Of a stretch of 64,000 bases of DNA, positions 11,727-22,891 are shown one piece after another (positions within the stretch are counted from its first letter, which is position 1; each line of letters starts with the position of its first letter). Below the pieces are notes generated by a model. That model searched no databases and had not been told where the DNA came from. It worked only from the letters and a program-made list of their open reading frames with translations. The DNA is from Gelatoporia subvermispora B (Eukaryota > Basidiomycota > Agaricomycetes > Polyporales > Gelatoporiaceae), in assembly GCA_000320605.2 (NCBI GenBank), contig KB445800.1:1301286-1365285 (forward strand). Reading direction: 5' to 3'. The translations under genes and the position numbers were made by a program.

Positions 11727-13147
11727 TCACGCTCCAAGGATGACCCCAAGGAGAACAAGAAGACCTGCAACTGCAGTTCCGGTGGAGAAGCCATCACCTA
11801 TACGCATCGCGCCATTATTCTGACTAGCACCAGTCGGGCTAGCGCTGGCGGACCCAGTGCGACTTCCACTGACGGCCTGTACGCAAGATAGTCAGTAGTC
11901 ACATTCCATCGTATTAGAGCAAAGGTGGATTGGGCAATAAGGGCAAGGAGCAAGGCACCGAGTAGCCTGACCAGACATCAATGACCCCCACTTCGACCCG
12001 AGCCCGTGCTCGAGCGGCGGAGCTCACCTTGTTGGCCGACGACGGCGTCGTGGATGGGGACGAGGAGTGTGGGGAAGAAAAGGCGGACGAGTCGGACGCG
12101 GGGTGAGAAGAATTGGCAGACGCGGAGTGAATACTCGCCGAAGTGATCGACGCAGACCCAGAGGATGATATTGCGGACCCATTGCTGGTGGGCACAGCAT
12201 CGTTCCCGACGGTCGAGAGGAAGGTACAGTCGGACGAGCCTGGCGCGGGGTGTGCGGAGGGCGTGACGGGCTCGCCCTGGAAGAATGTCGATGTGCCATA
12301 CACACCCATCGGCTGCGATCGTTGCGTCAGTCAGATCTTTAAAGGAACTTGAAAGAAGGGCATACCTCGCCGGAGTTACCATCGCAGCGCTCGAAGATGC
12401 CCGGGGAGTAGTTCCCGGGCATGTTCCACATACATCCCATAACATCGTAGATGTGGTTGCACAGCGCGGGCGCCCCCGGGCCGTCCTTGCACGCGCGGAT
12501 GCAGAACTCGGTGTCGGACATGAAGTTCGACCACTCATGCAGCTGCATGAGGGTACCGAATGCAGTCGAGAACACCAGCCCGCCGATCGGGTTGCCTGAG
12601 CTAGCACGTCAGCTGATGCGCACTTGTGAAGGAGCGGGCATAACTCACCGTTACCATCTGCACCGTGCGGGTCGAGCTCGCCGCCCTCGTCGCCGGCGGG
12701 GATGTTCAGTTTTGTGAGGTCGCCAACGCCGGTGACTTGCACAAAATCGGGTGTCTTGACGAAGTGGGCACCGGTGATGGTGCCGTTTGGCATGAGTCGT
12801 GTTCCATGGCCGTCCTGCAGGCACCACGACACCTCAATGCGTTCCGTGTCGCCGATAGTTGCATTAGCGCCTGGCTGTGGCGGGGCGTAGAGACAGAAGT
12901 CGGTCACATCGTTGACTCCAGACGACCATCTGTGAGATAGACGGCGCGATGAGACAGGAAAAAAAGACATACTGTACACATTTTGACACATCGAGTCTTG
13001 ACTTGACGTTGTTCCGCATTGGTTAGTGCCGGATTGTCCTTGCTCGCTTTGCTTGGGAGCATTTGATGGCAGGTAGGTCGCGCTGTATGTTTGCGCCTGT
13101 GCGAGGGCAGCGAAGGCGAGCGAACAAAGAGATACGGCAGCGTACAT
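11727..13147 (-). CDS. Macrofage-activating-glycoprotein-like secreted protein (368 aa)
   Basis: Five exons (13147-12973, 12915-12649, 12595-12366, 12312-12028, 11876-11727) give 368 residues. The chosen Met starts a signal peptide (YAAVSLCSLAFAALAQA, cleavage before QTYSATYLPS). The Cys-rich ectodomain contains QSGTNQCGT, DFCLYAPP, VSWCLQDGHGTRLMP, a DLTKLNIPAGDEGGELDPHG segment, FMSDTEFCIRACKDG and CNHIYDVMGC, all typical of basidiomycete proteins annotated with this odd name. A long Ser/Thr-rich stalk follows, then a short hydrophobic tail (AVAGLLVLLGVILGA) ending the protein, suggesting a GPI anchor. Exon 2 must start at TC AAC (12915): using the AG at 12926-12927 gives an early stop. Function unknown; cell-wall or surface location inferred. 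Confidence 0.87.
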
Positions 13148-14032
13148 GACGGGCGAGGATGACGAGTCTTGATGCCTCTCTGCCAGGTGGACGGTCAGGA
13201 ATAAAGCATGGCACGCAGATTTCTCGGACAAGGGACGCCGAAGCAGTCAGCCTCCCGCACGGTACGGTCCGTCAGGGGCGTAAGTTGCCAAGAACATGGT
13301 CCGGTTCGCAATCAGACCATCGTGAGATATATTGCCGGGCAGAAGATACAACTCGTGAACTCTGGGACTCGGGAAGCAGCTCACGAGGCCCGGGGAACAG
13401 AATGTTGCCAGAGGTAACAAGATAGCGCCTTTCAGAATACCGGCGATAACGGGTGTAGGCGTTTCTTCGACTGGTCGCCTGCCGCCACATGTTGAGGGCT
13501 GTCAAGAACTTTGCGGTTGTTCTAGCCCGGCTCCGGCCATAGATTCCCCCAATCTCTACAGGCTATAAAAGGTTCTTCAAAGCAATGGGATATTCTGTTA
13601 TTTCTGGCGACCATCGGTAGCAATAGCGCATGAGTGTTGCTAGCTTAGGTGACGTCGTACTGTCGTCGCCGGGCTCTTGTAACAGAGAACTCTTGCTCGA
13701 TCCAGAAAGATTGTGGTTTTCTGTCACTGATCAGACGAATTTACTGTATGAGAGCCACGGAATCCAAGTCAGCTTGTGTTGGGTTGGCCACAAAAAGAGT
13801 GGTCAGTGAGGAGATGGCAAAGGACAGATGCGACCGAAGCGTTGCTATCTCGAATGGGCGAGATCAACGGCACGGGCTTTATCTAATCAGATAAGGCAAA
13901 GGGACATCGCATCTAATCGTTGCGGTACACGACTGCGGAGTCAAAAGGACTCTTTGAAATCTGGAATCTCCTGTTTCGCAGCGCCACTCCGAGTAGGCCT
14001 GTGCGGCCATCTCAGAAGGCTTGCCACAAACC
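13148..14032. other. Divergent intergenic region
   Basis: 0.9 kb between two divergent genes. A TATAAAA box on the + strand at 13564-13570 is followed by no convincing reading frame before 14033, so it may serve a long leader or be fortuitous. Otherwise nothing seen. Confidence 0.4.
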
Positions 14033-14839
14033 ATGGCGCAGGAATCATCATCCTCGTCTTCTGTTGCATCCGCGACGTCGACGGCGACCTCGAACACGTC
14101 CTCGAACAGCTTGTTCTCCTCACATGGTTCGCCGGCTCTCATTCTTGCCTTTCTTGCCATCGGACTCTTCGCAGGAGGTATCATCGCTATGTTCGGCTTC
14201 AGGCGGTACCATATGAGTTCGCAATTTGGACGTAGGCGGGGCTTTGTCGGAAGAAGACAGGAAGAGGGGGACCTGGACGGACCTGCGGGATTTCAGACAA
14301 CGGGCCCTCGCGTGCCCAGGACTGTGAAAAGGAATTTCGGAGAGAAACCGTTGTTGTGGGATGTATACGCGGTGGACGACAGCGACTATTCGCTGATGAA
14401 CCTCATGGTCAGTTTCTGGCATGTCTCCCCTGTCTGCTGTCAACACTTTCTCACGTACGCATAGCCAATCTCCGCGAAGGTCCTCGCTGCGCAATCACAC
14501 CCAGAAGATGGTACATCTGGAAGACCATCACTGCAGCGGTCGGACAGTCATGTCGGTCGTTTGCGCACCTTTATAATCCATGGACCGTCTCCACGACGGA
14601 CTCCATCTTCTGCGAGCGTGCCTGCTTCGCCGTCTTCGTCCCCGACGCCAGCATCAGCACCAGCCGCGTCTCCATCACTAGTCCGTCTCCAGGTGGCCGT
14701 TGCCATCGCCATGCCTGCGCCATATGCGAATAATTCGACGATCCCCGACTATTCCCTCGGATTAATGGAGTTGCCTTGGAGCGTATCTGCGCAGGCTCGC
14801 AACGCCAGTAGCGAAATTGCACCGGACTCCTGTCTGTGA
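14033..14839 (+). CDS. Single-span membrane protein, uncharacterised (249 aa)
   Basis: Two exons (14033-14407, 14465-14839) separated by a 57-nt intron give 249 residues. The start ATG has a strong context (AAACCATGG). Residues 1 to about 28 are Ser/Thr-rich, probably extracytoplasmic. One transmembrane segment follows at about 29-51 (ALILAFLAIGLFAGGIIAMFG), then a basic stop-transfer (RRYHMSSQFGRRR) and KPLLWDVYAVDD. The second half is Pro/Ser-rich with a hydrophobic patch (RLQVAVAIAMP) and an acidic/aromatic tail (PDYSLGLMELPW). The layout resembles a small family of Agaricomycete type-III membrane proteins of unknown role. No enzymatic motif is visible. Confidence 0.7.
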
Positions 14840-15559
14840 ACAGCCAGAGTATCATTATTAATCTAGCGCGTTCCATCTCTTCACTGATCCGTCCACACAT
14901 CATAGATTGTATTTGTACGATGTACTATATGTGCTATGTAGGATTTTATCGGGCTGTACCCATATCAACTCGGTTTTCAGCTGGACTAAACTGTGCCGTC
15001 ATCTTTCTCGATCTTGTCTCTATCACCGGCGTTCGGACCCGCTCCGTCCTATTTGATGAGCCGCAATCGACTGCTTGGCAACTGCAGCGGCTATCTTTCT
15101 GGGTGTCATTCAGTTCCATGGATCCAACAGACAAGATGCTGCCTTGTGCCATTGGCGTTGTCGCAGAGCAGGTCTCCTAGCAAAACAATATTGATGTTTG
15201 GCATGGCATCTTCTCACCATCTGTAAAGCGTGAATAATTTCCGCAGTACATCCCGCCGCGCTTAGCGGTCACTACTACCACAAGCTCTGGTTTAATGAAG
15301 TCTCCTAGGACAACGGTATCCGAATTGAATCACAGCGAGTACTTTCATTTGTAGTATCGAAAAGCTCCGCGCGTTCAACCTCCTGGCACGTGTCTTCGCG
15401 GACGCGAGAAGGTGCGCACTGTCTCTAGATGTCAATCATGGTGCGTGAACATATGATGCAGCTTACTGCGAGACAGGGTGAGAACATATATGTGCATTCA
15501 TCCCGCGATACATCGTCCCCCGTTGGTCAGACACCAGACACGGCTTGCAACGCTCCACC
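14840..15559. other. Intergenic, no gene seen
   Basis: About 0.7 kb upstream of DUF6533 copy A; only short, motif-free reading frames. Confidence 0.45.
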
Positions 15560-17316
15560 ATGCCCCATCGCAATGGCGAGCCTACAGGGTCCTGGCAGAC
15601 CCTGCTGGACAATGAGGCGTACGTCGTCGAGCCCCAGCTGTCTTCAATACTGGCGTTGTAACTCATCTCGAATCTGCAATAGCCTTTGTTACATTAGTCG
15701 GGCAACTACAGGTGAGAGTCACAATGAAGTCTTCACAAGCTGACCTTGATCGCGGAGATGGCTACAGCGCTGGTCGTGTATGAATATTCCCTCACGTTTG
15801 AGACGGAGATGCGTCACATCTGGAGACGCAAATTCACGGGGACGACCGTTCTCTTTTTCCTGAATCGGTACCTGCCGTTTGCCATCCGGCTGGTGGATCT
15901 CCTGAGCATGTTGCCGTGGCCGGATGCATCCTTGCAAGTAAGTGGAACCCCCGTTCGACCCCCACGACACTTCAATTGACTGTAGTACAGAGGTATATAC
16001 TTCGTTGTTTCGCTGTCATTAGGAAGTTTACAGAATTTGTCCTACAGCTGTGTCCTGAAGCTGTGGCTATCGGACATTTTGACATGCTGCAACCTCGTGG
16101 TGCTTGCACGTGCGTGGCTCAAGTCATCCGCTCTGCTCTCAAGGTGATGTGTATCACTGATTGTTACCCAATACAAGTGATCGCTGCTGTGAGGGTGTAC
16201 GCACTGTGGGCCTGTGATCTGCGATGCTTCTTGATTGTGTTCCTCGTGAGCATGCCTCTTCCGGCCATCACACTGGTACGCAACGAAGACAACAGACTTG
16301 ACCGCACTTGTACACTGAGAACTCGCATCAATTAGTACATTAGATATACATCAGAAGTCTATATTCCGGATCTTCCGACCTTCCTGTGCTCCTCAAAAGC
16401 CGAGGCGACGTCTGGCGCACTGTACGGACTGTGAGACCTCATCTCCTACACCTGATACTCCTGTTGATTTGCACGGCAGACGTAAGTTTTCTGTACCTGA
16501 TAGCGACCGGGGCGAGCTCGCATTTAAACGATATCAGTTCTCTTGGCTTCACGTTGTGCTGCTATTGCTGCCGATGCTTTGGTCGTCCTACTCAGTTGGT
16601 GGAAGACATTTCGAGTATGGCGGCTTGCTACTAAAGCGAATATTGGAGCTGGGCTCGCGCAGTTGCTTCTAAGAGATGGTTTGTTCTCTCTTATCTCTGT
16701 TAAATCGGAATATTCATTTCGCTAATCAACTTGGTTTATACAGGCACAGTGTACTTTGTGTTCGTACAGAGCGTTTCCTTGCCCTTGGTTCATAACGAAA
16801 CTGAAGCTATGGTTTAGAGCCCTCGTCATCTTCAACGGTGCAGCGATAGTATGCAGTCAAGAGATGGTGAGTGGCACAGTACTTCATCTCATGCTCACCG
16901 GCTGAGCTGCCGATACAGGGCGATAACGCTCTACTCGACCTCGTTTCCACGTACGTCCCCCATCAAGACGCTGATCATCTTTACCTGATCGTGTTACTGC
17001 ATGCATCCACAGGATGAGCTCCATCTTGATGAGCCGTTTCATCCTCAATCTACGGGAGGTCTATCAATCAATTCTCGACGACCGCGTTAATACCATCCGG
17101 ATCAACTCCACGTGGCAATCCTCGATGAATTTCACCTACTCGACGAGGTGCTCCTTTATCGGTGTCATGGGTGCTCCCGTGGGCGACGAGGATTTTCTTC
17201 AAGTCGAGAAGTACGAGGACGACGACTGGGATGGCGAGCCGAAACCCCAGTCACCACAACTTTCGAAAGATCCGCTGATGACTGGATTATCAGACGATGC
17301 GTGGGTGTGTGTATAG
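15560..17316 (+). CDS. DUF6533-family multi-span membrane protein, copy A
   Basis: Supported exons: 15768-15937, 15991-15992 (2 nt), 16048-16109, 16178-16275, 16336-16430, 16480-16481 (2 nt), 16538-16678, 16744-16759, 16818-16866, 16919-16950, 17013-17316. The DUF6533 signature is in the first (VVYEYSLTFETEMRHIW.. VLFFLNRY), followed by hydrophobic segments and the conserved ILMSRFILNLRE before a cytoplasmic tail. Exon lengths 62, 98, 141 and 16 match the other four copies. The 5' end is ambiguous. Either 15560-15654 joins 15683-15711 across an implausibly short 28-nt gap (364 aa), or one exon runs 15573-15711 (369 aa). Receptor-like topology is inferred; function is unknown. Most divergent copy together with E. 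Confidence 0.82.
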
Positions 17317-17504
17317 AGGGTCGGCGAACGAGGTACGCTTCGGGTACCTTCCACTGCGCTGCGCTGAGACTTTCGTAGCTTGAGTCGACTGTAGCGCGCC
17401 TGCCCAGTGCCTCGCAGACGCGTATTTCATACGAGGTGTCATTCCTTGCCTGTATCATCCCTGTACACCATGCACAAAGCTACATCAATGTACTTTCATG
17501 TCTC
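17317..17504. other. 3' spacer between convergent genes
   Basis: Short spacer between the stop codons of copy A (+) and the oxidoreductase (-); no gene. Confidence 0.5.
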
Positions 17505-19470
17505 CTAGATCTGTAAGTAGCTTCCCAGAACAAACCCAATGGTCACACCGATCAGTCCCATCACAATCCACGAGTCCCAGATTCTCTGTACCCAGCTTTC
17601 ACCGTCCGAAGTAGGTGCCACCCAGAGCCACATTCTGATCACCGCGCCCACACCGCTCACACTGTAGTCCACTTCTTGTCCTGCTGCTGTGCGCCGCATC
17701 ATAACAACGTACCACGCCATATTCGTGCCCGCACCCACCAACTTGGGCAGCTCCACTGGGAGCAGCGCCCAAAGTGCAAGGACGGCAGAAACGAGCGTAC
17801 TCTCTAGTTTGTACCTCAGTGTTCGTCCCCAAGAACCATGTAAAGGCGATCTCCCGAGCACTAGGTTGGGTTCAGGGAAGGACTCTGTGAGAATCGCCTG
17901 AGCCAAGTCGTCCTCTGGGTTCGAGAGTGCCTGCCGGAGACGAAGGGGCAGATCTGGACATAAGATCGAGAGTCTACCAGCGCCGAGGAGGTGCGCGTGC
18001 TGCTGACGCAGCGCGGATGCGAGGAGAGGGACAGAGCGAAAGCCTCCGGTAAGTAGAACGAGTGGGGAGCATCTGCTGGATATCTTGGAGGTATCCTCTC
18101 CATGAGTTCCCACGTCACTTCGATGTTGAGAGTTTTCAGAAGGTGAGTCTGCTGATAACACTTGTAAAGCGCGCCTGGAAAAGTTCGCGAAGAGTGCTTG
18201 TCGTTGTGAGCTGCGTGTGCTCAAAAAATCTGCTCATCATGAGCAAGATTGCCGTTATGAACGTGACTACTACCGAACCCTACCTGCATTCTCATAGTCT
18301 CCTCCACTGACTTCGATGAAATCAACCATTCTCCAGCTTGCGATCTCGTTCACGTGACTTAAGGCGCGTTCCTCGTCTGCCGTCGGCGGTTCTCCTTGAG
18401 CGGAAAGCTTATCATCTTGTGGGCGCGAGACATAGTCTGAAGCATTGAGCTTAACACCTAAGATGAAGTCTTGGGGCATATCGTCGCAAGAGCGAATACC
18501 CGTGACAATACGATGCAAGAAGCGCAAAGGATGATCAGTCACTGAGTATTCGTCGGTCCTATTGTTACTCTGTTGGTAGAAGGCTACATTTAGTACATGT
18601 AGCAGAACTATTTGCATACATAATCACAATCCAGTACTTGCCTTTGGTGAGATGAATTGCGCTATGAGATCTGAAATCGACAATTCAGTAAATCTTCAAA
18701 GGATGCCAATACGTTTGAGCCATACTCACAGCCGTGGGCTGCATGAAGTTCCACCCCATCAAACCCGCTACGTGCGGCAAGCTGAGCACCTCGCACGAAT
18801 GCTTCGATCGTTCCGTCAATATGCCTCGTCGACATTGCTCGAGGAACTTGGAAGGCGAGAGCATGAATGAAATCCGAGAATAACACGGACAAGCTCGAAC
18901 GCGGACCCAACCTCGATGTAGGAGAACGACCGAGAGGTAACGGACTCGGGGCAAGGGGACGCACGAATGGCCACCGTCCTCCCAGTACGTTAGCGGACTG
19001 CCGTCCTGAATGAGAGAGTTGCAATATCGCCATAGGCCTCCTTCGATGCTCCGATGATGGATCTAGAGACCGGAAACCTTCTCCATGGATAACGGAAGCC
19101 AACTTCTTGAATGGCGCGATACCCTCAGAAATGAGGACGCCCGGGACGATCATGTCTCGCCCCAGCGAGAGATGGTCACGCTCAACCTGAACATTCCCAG
19201 TGATGACCATACCCCAGTCCCCTTCAGACCATCGCTGGTATAGTTCATAGTGAGCTGCATTTGGCGGACCCCCGAAGAGAGTAGCGAAGTGCTCGTACAG
19301 CGCGACCTGTCTGAAGTTCAGACTAACTCGAGCGGCGAGGGATTCAGAGAGGGCACCTTCACCAATCTGTTCTTCAGCGATCGACCGGACGGAAATTGTA
19401 CTGGTGAGAGTATATCACACACGCCGGCTGGCCCATTGTCCTCGAGGACATCGCGAGCTGAGTGTGACAT
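17505..19470 (-). CDS. Old Yellow Enzyme-family FMN oxidoreductase with C-terminal membrane anchor; probable frameshift
   Basis: Five exons (19470-19357, 19307-18730, 18670-18642, 18569-18284, 18229-17505) resemble NADH:flavin oxidoreductase/OYE enzymes: LKNRLVKVALYEH, GMVITGNVQV, ILQLSHSGRQS, FVRGAQLAARSGFDGVELHAAHGY, LIAQFISP, NRTDEYS, ILGVKLNASDY, DFIEVSGGDYEN and TGGFRS. These cover the FMN-binding barrel. A hydrophobic C terminus (WIVMGLIGVTIGFVLGSYL) suggests membrane attachment. The summed exons are one base too long. The extra base is in a run of four (19260-19263, A on the coding strand); with three the frame passes from GGPPN into AAHYELYQRW and totals 576 aa. Intron 3 has a GC donor (GCAAGT). 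The frameshift is either a real lesion or a sequence error. Confidence 0.82.
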
Positions 19471-20026
19471 GATACAACTTCATTGGCTCTGATCAGCTAG
19501 AGACTCAATGCCATTTCAGTAAATCTCACCAGAGTAACACTCAGTCAATGTATGATGGTGGACGGATAGAAAGTTTTATGACTGGCTTAACTCAACGACC
19601 GGCCGTGTATCGTCATCTACCGTACTGGTCATGGTTCGTGCTAGAGACTGGTGCAAGACAGGTTTGGAGATCTGGCACTCTCAGGCGCTCAGAAGTCCGA
19701 GAGATGCGGACTTCTGCATCCTAGATCTCAAGCACCTCGGGAGGTGCACACCTTCCTCGACAAGTTCATCGCTAAGATGTCCAGAAAAAGTCCACGGGGA
19801 CACTCCTCTCATCAACCTCATCAACCTCATCAACCTCATCAACCGAACGAGCCTCAAGCGATATCTCCCATCGGATAGGGCATCAAGGCGAGAGAGCAAA
19901 CATGTATGAGGCTCAGTCTGCACTATTACAACATGTGGTGTGGTGATTAGTGATTATACAGGACATCTTAAGGATACATAGACCAGTAGTAGTGTAGCGC
20001 CTCGCCAATGAAAGCGCAGACGAATC
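19471..20026. other. Intergenic with minisatellite
   Basis: Contains the 9-bp repeat listed separately and an open frame on + (HQPHQPHQP) created by it; I do not consider it a gene. Confidence 0.45.
19808..19844. repeat. 9-bp tandem repeat (ATCAACCTC)
   Basis: Four near-perfect units of ATCAACCTC. On the + strand this reads as His-Gln-Pro repeats in one frame and Ile-Asn-Leu in another. Confidence 0.9.
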
Positions 20027-21846
20027 CTACTGTCGCGCGGAAACGATCTCGAAGTAAGCAGTATACTCCTCAGGGGTCATCAACTCCTCGTGTTCCGGAG
20101 TGACCTGAGACAATGGTACTGGCTCGCCGTTCACTGCAGAAACGTTGTTAATAACGAGCTCAAGGGCGATAGGTCGGTGCATACCTTGAACCAGCGGGTC
20201 ATCGGTGGGCTCTGCCGAGACTTGCACCTCTTCCTGAATCAGAACTTCTCGAGACAGTGCAGCCGCGACCTGGGGTGCCTCGACAAAGCCATTCGTTCGC
20301 GGCAGCTTTGGTGTAGCCGTGCGACCATCCACATCTTCCAGCGATCGCGATCTTTTCCGGTACTCGTTGAGAGAATCCAGGTACTCGACCGACGGCTTTA
20401 TGTCTTCCTCTTCGCCGAAATCGCTGCCGTTGTCCGGCATACCCGGTGTAGCCGACAAAGACGGTGCGGCAGATGCCGCGAGGGAGGCATAGTACTGGTC
20501 GTAATCTACGCAACCAAGGTGAGGAAGAAGCACTAATCACCTGCATCGAATGATACTCACAGTCCGCCTCGTCAGTCTGCCCAGCCGCAGGTTTCACGTC
20601 CTCCCGAACAGTCTCGATGGTAGGCTGTGCCGCACTCAGACCTCTCAAAATCGCGTCGTTCGAGCTCGGCAACCTATGCACGTCCGGCGCTGCTGTGGCC
20701 TGCTCTCTTGCACTCTCCTTGATGCCCAGTGCTGTCAAATCGCCGGAGATGGTACTCTTCAGATGCCATGCAGGCAGGACATTCTGCTGCCTCTTTGCAG
20801 CAGCTTCCTTGTCCCGTTCCGCCCGCTGAGTTGCCTCGTCTTTATCTACAGAGAGCACAATACCAAAGGCATCTTCCTGCTTCGTCTCCCCAGAGGCGCC
20901 GGCGATCTTGAGCCCACCGCCCTGCGCGGCTGCTTTTGCCTTCTCCACATCGATGATGTGCTTCTTTATCCAAAGAGCGACATCGAAGCTGGGGGATCAA
21001 ACGGCTTGTCAGCACCAGGCGAAGTTGAGGACTTGGCAAGTAGGCATACGCGGGTAATACCATGTCTTCGGTTTTCCGCAAGCCTTCCCGAATAAATCTC
21101 ATCTGCCTGTTGAACCGCTGCATCCGATCCTGACTACCCCGCACACTCTCTGTGTTCTCATTCTCTATCACTTCCGCCTTGCAAATATCGCAGTTGAAGG
21201 TGTTTGTGAATGGATCGTACAACTTGTCCGCATCAAGAGGGGAGAACGTTTTCTGACACTGAGGACAGACATAGCCCTTGTTATCCAGTTCCTAGACGGG
21301 CGTTATTATTCCATGGCGATGGACTTGCAGCAGCCACTTACATTGCGCAGACGGGAATCAATCCGACGACGCATCTCAGCGACGCGCCATTTGACGACGT
21401 TACAGAAGTCTTGGTAATCGATGTAGTAGTACTGGCGTCCCACGGATCGCTGTGCACCCTCTTTGAGCTCATTCTGGCGATGACTGCGTGATAATATAAA
21501 TTTGATAGAAGCCAAGTCTACGGCAATGCTCACATTCGGACCAACTTGTCGTTCTCCAACACGGCCATCACTTTATTGAGCTCCTTGAGCTGCAAGCCCA
21601 TCCGTCCAGCCAGGTCATCATCCTTCAAGCTATTTGCGCCACATCAACCAGAGCCCAGATCGGTTCAGATAGGTTCCCCTGGAGCTTTAGCGGGCCATGG
21701 GCATCTGCAGCACAGACAACCACTTACACCGGATGGCGGACCAGCTGGTCCATGACAACGGTGTACTTTGGCTCGTAGAATGCACGCGACACATGTTGCA
21801 CCAATAGACGGAGCGCCTCTTGCTCGTCCTTCGACAGTGTTGTCAT
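20027..21846 (-). CDS. TFA1: Transcription initiation factor TFIIE alpha subunit (484 aa)
   Basis: Seven exons (21846-21728, 21629-21534, 21483-21342, 21291-21050, 20988-20561, 20505-20185, 20133-20027) give 484 residues. The N-terminal winged-helix domain reads RAFYEPKYTVVMDQLVRHP.. LKDDDLAGRMGLQLKELNKVM and VGRQYYYIDYQDF. A zinc ribbon follows at about residues 128-156 with CPQC and CDIC. The second half is charged and acidic with ADYYDQYYASLAA and ends PEEYTAYFEIVSARQ. TFIIE-alpha recruits and stimulates TFIIH at RNA polymerase II promoters in the nucleus. Every junction is in frame and the length fits fungal orthologues. Start chosen at the first in-frame ATG, MTTLSKDEQEALRLL. Confidence 0.96.
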
Positions 21847-22891
21847 CTAGGCCGCGCAGGCCGCCGAAGAGTCGTACTCAGAGCGAAGCGCGGAGACTTC
21901 AGCAATGAATCGTCCAGCGAGGACGGGACCCAAGAAAGATGGTGGTGGTCGGGAACAGAGTTGCGACGCAGCCACCGCGACAGCGCCGCCACGCTTTTCT
22001 CTCTTGACTTCCACTTTGGTCAGCGACTCGGTACCAGCCTCTGCCTCCCTGACTCATTCGCTCAGACTCTTATTGGCCTTTTGTAGGCACTGGTTCTAGG
22101 GGATCGTGTCTGCTCAACTGGTTGATTTGTCTTTTGTCTGCACGGTACACGGGTGGCCGTCATGCTCCTCTACCTGGATCGTCGGCTTTATTACGCAGAA
22201 GATTCTCGCAACTCTTAGGCGTCCGTGTCCCCTTCACCTTTGATTTGTGCTATCTGGGGTACGAATGTGGTCAGACAACACGATGCTTAGCGGCCTACAT
22301 GCCACATGCAATGGCATTGCCCCTGTACAGACCGTTATTGGAACTCAACCAGGAACTGCCTGATACCAAGTCCAGAATCATCTATTACGGCCACTATCAC
22401 CTCCGCAACGTGTTATTGCATCATGATAGAAAAGCTTGCACTCGTGATTATCTCGATACAGTACGTGGAAAGGGGAGGCAAACTTCTCCTTGCTATGTGG
22501 CATTCACAAAGCTGTGGTATGCATCTGGTATTCATCGAGTTGTTGTGTCCACATATGGTCAACCATCTACCCACCCATCTGCATCAGTAGCCCAATATTC
22601 TGGCCTGTTTTTCACCATGCGCCATCAAGCACCACAATACTAGAGTTGGTGTCGGAGGTGGACTAGGTTGTCAGCTTGGTGGTTTGTGGAAATGGACGAG
22701 CGGTTGCGGGGCCGTTCGCACAAGCGAGTCGATGGCGTATCATGTATGTTACAAATTTCCAACATCCTACAATCATAGTACAGCCAGACGATGCTACAAG
22801 AGGGAAGTTATAATGATAGAGAGACCAGGGTTTCCGGCAGTGACTGTCCCAACCATCCAGAGTGCGAGTGCGACTAGGATCCTACAACTAA
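21847..22891. other. Intergenic, no gene seen
   Basis: About 1 kb between the TFIIE-alpha start and the end of the LRR gene. One 173-aa open frame (22122-22643, +) has no recognisable motif and poor coding character; not accepted as a gene. Confidence 0.45.

Noticed and set aside
11978..13231. 417-aa single reading frame on the - strand
   Set aside because: It reads through introns of the macrofage-activating-glycoprotein-like gene and shifts out of the conserved frame; the spliced model is far better.
14836..15180. 114-aa frame on the + strand
   Set aside because: Overlaps the 3' UTR of the preceding gene and has no protein-like features.
15655..15682. 28-nt intron near the start of DUF6533 copy A
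   Set aside because: Too short for normal splicing; kept only as one of two options for the 5' end.
22122..22643. 173-aa frame on the + strand
   Set aside because: No motif, poor coding character and no flanking splice support.
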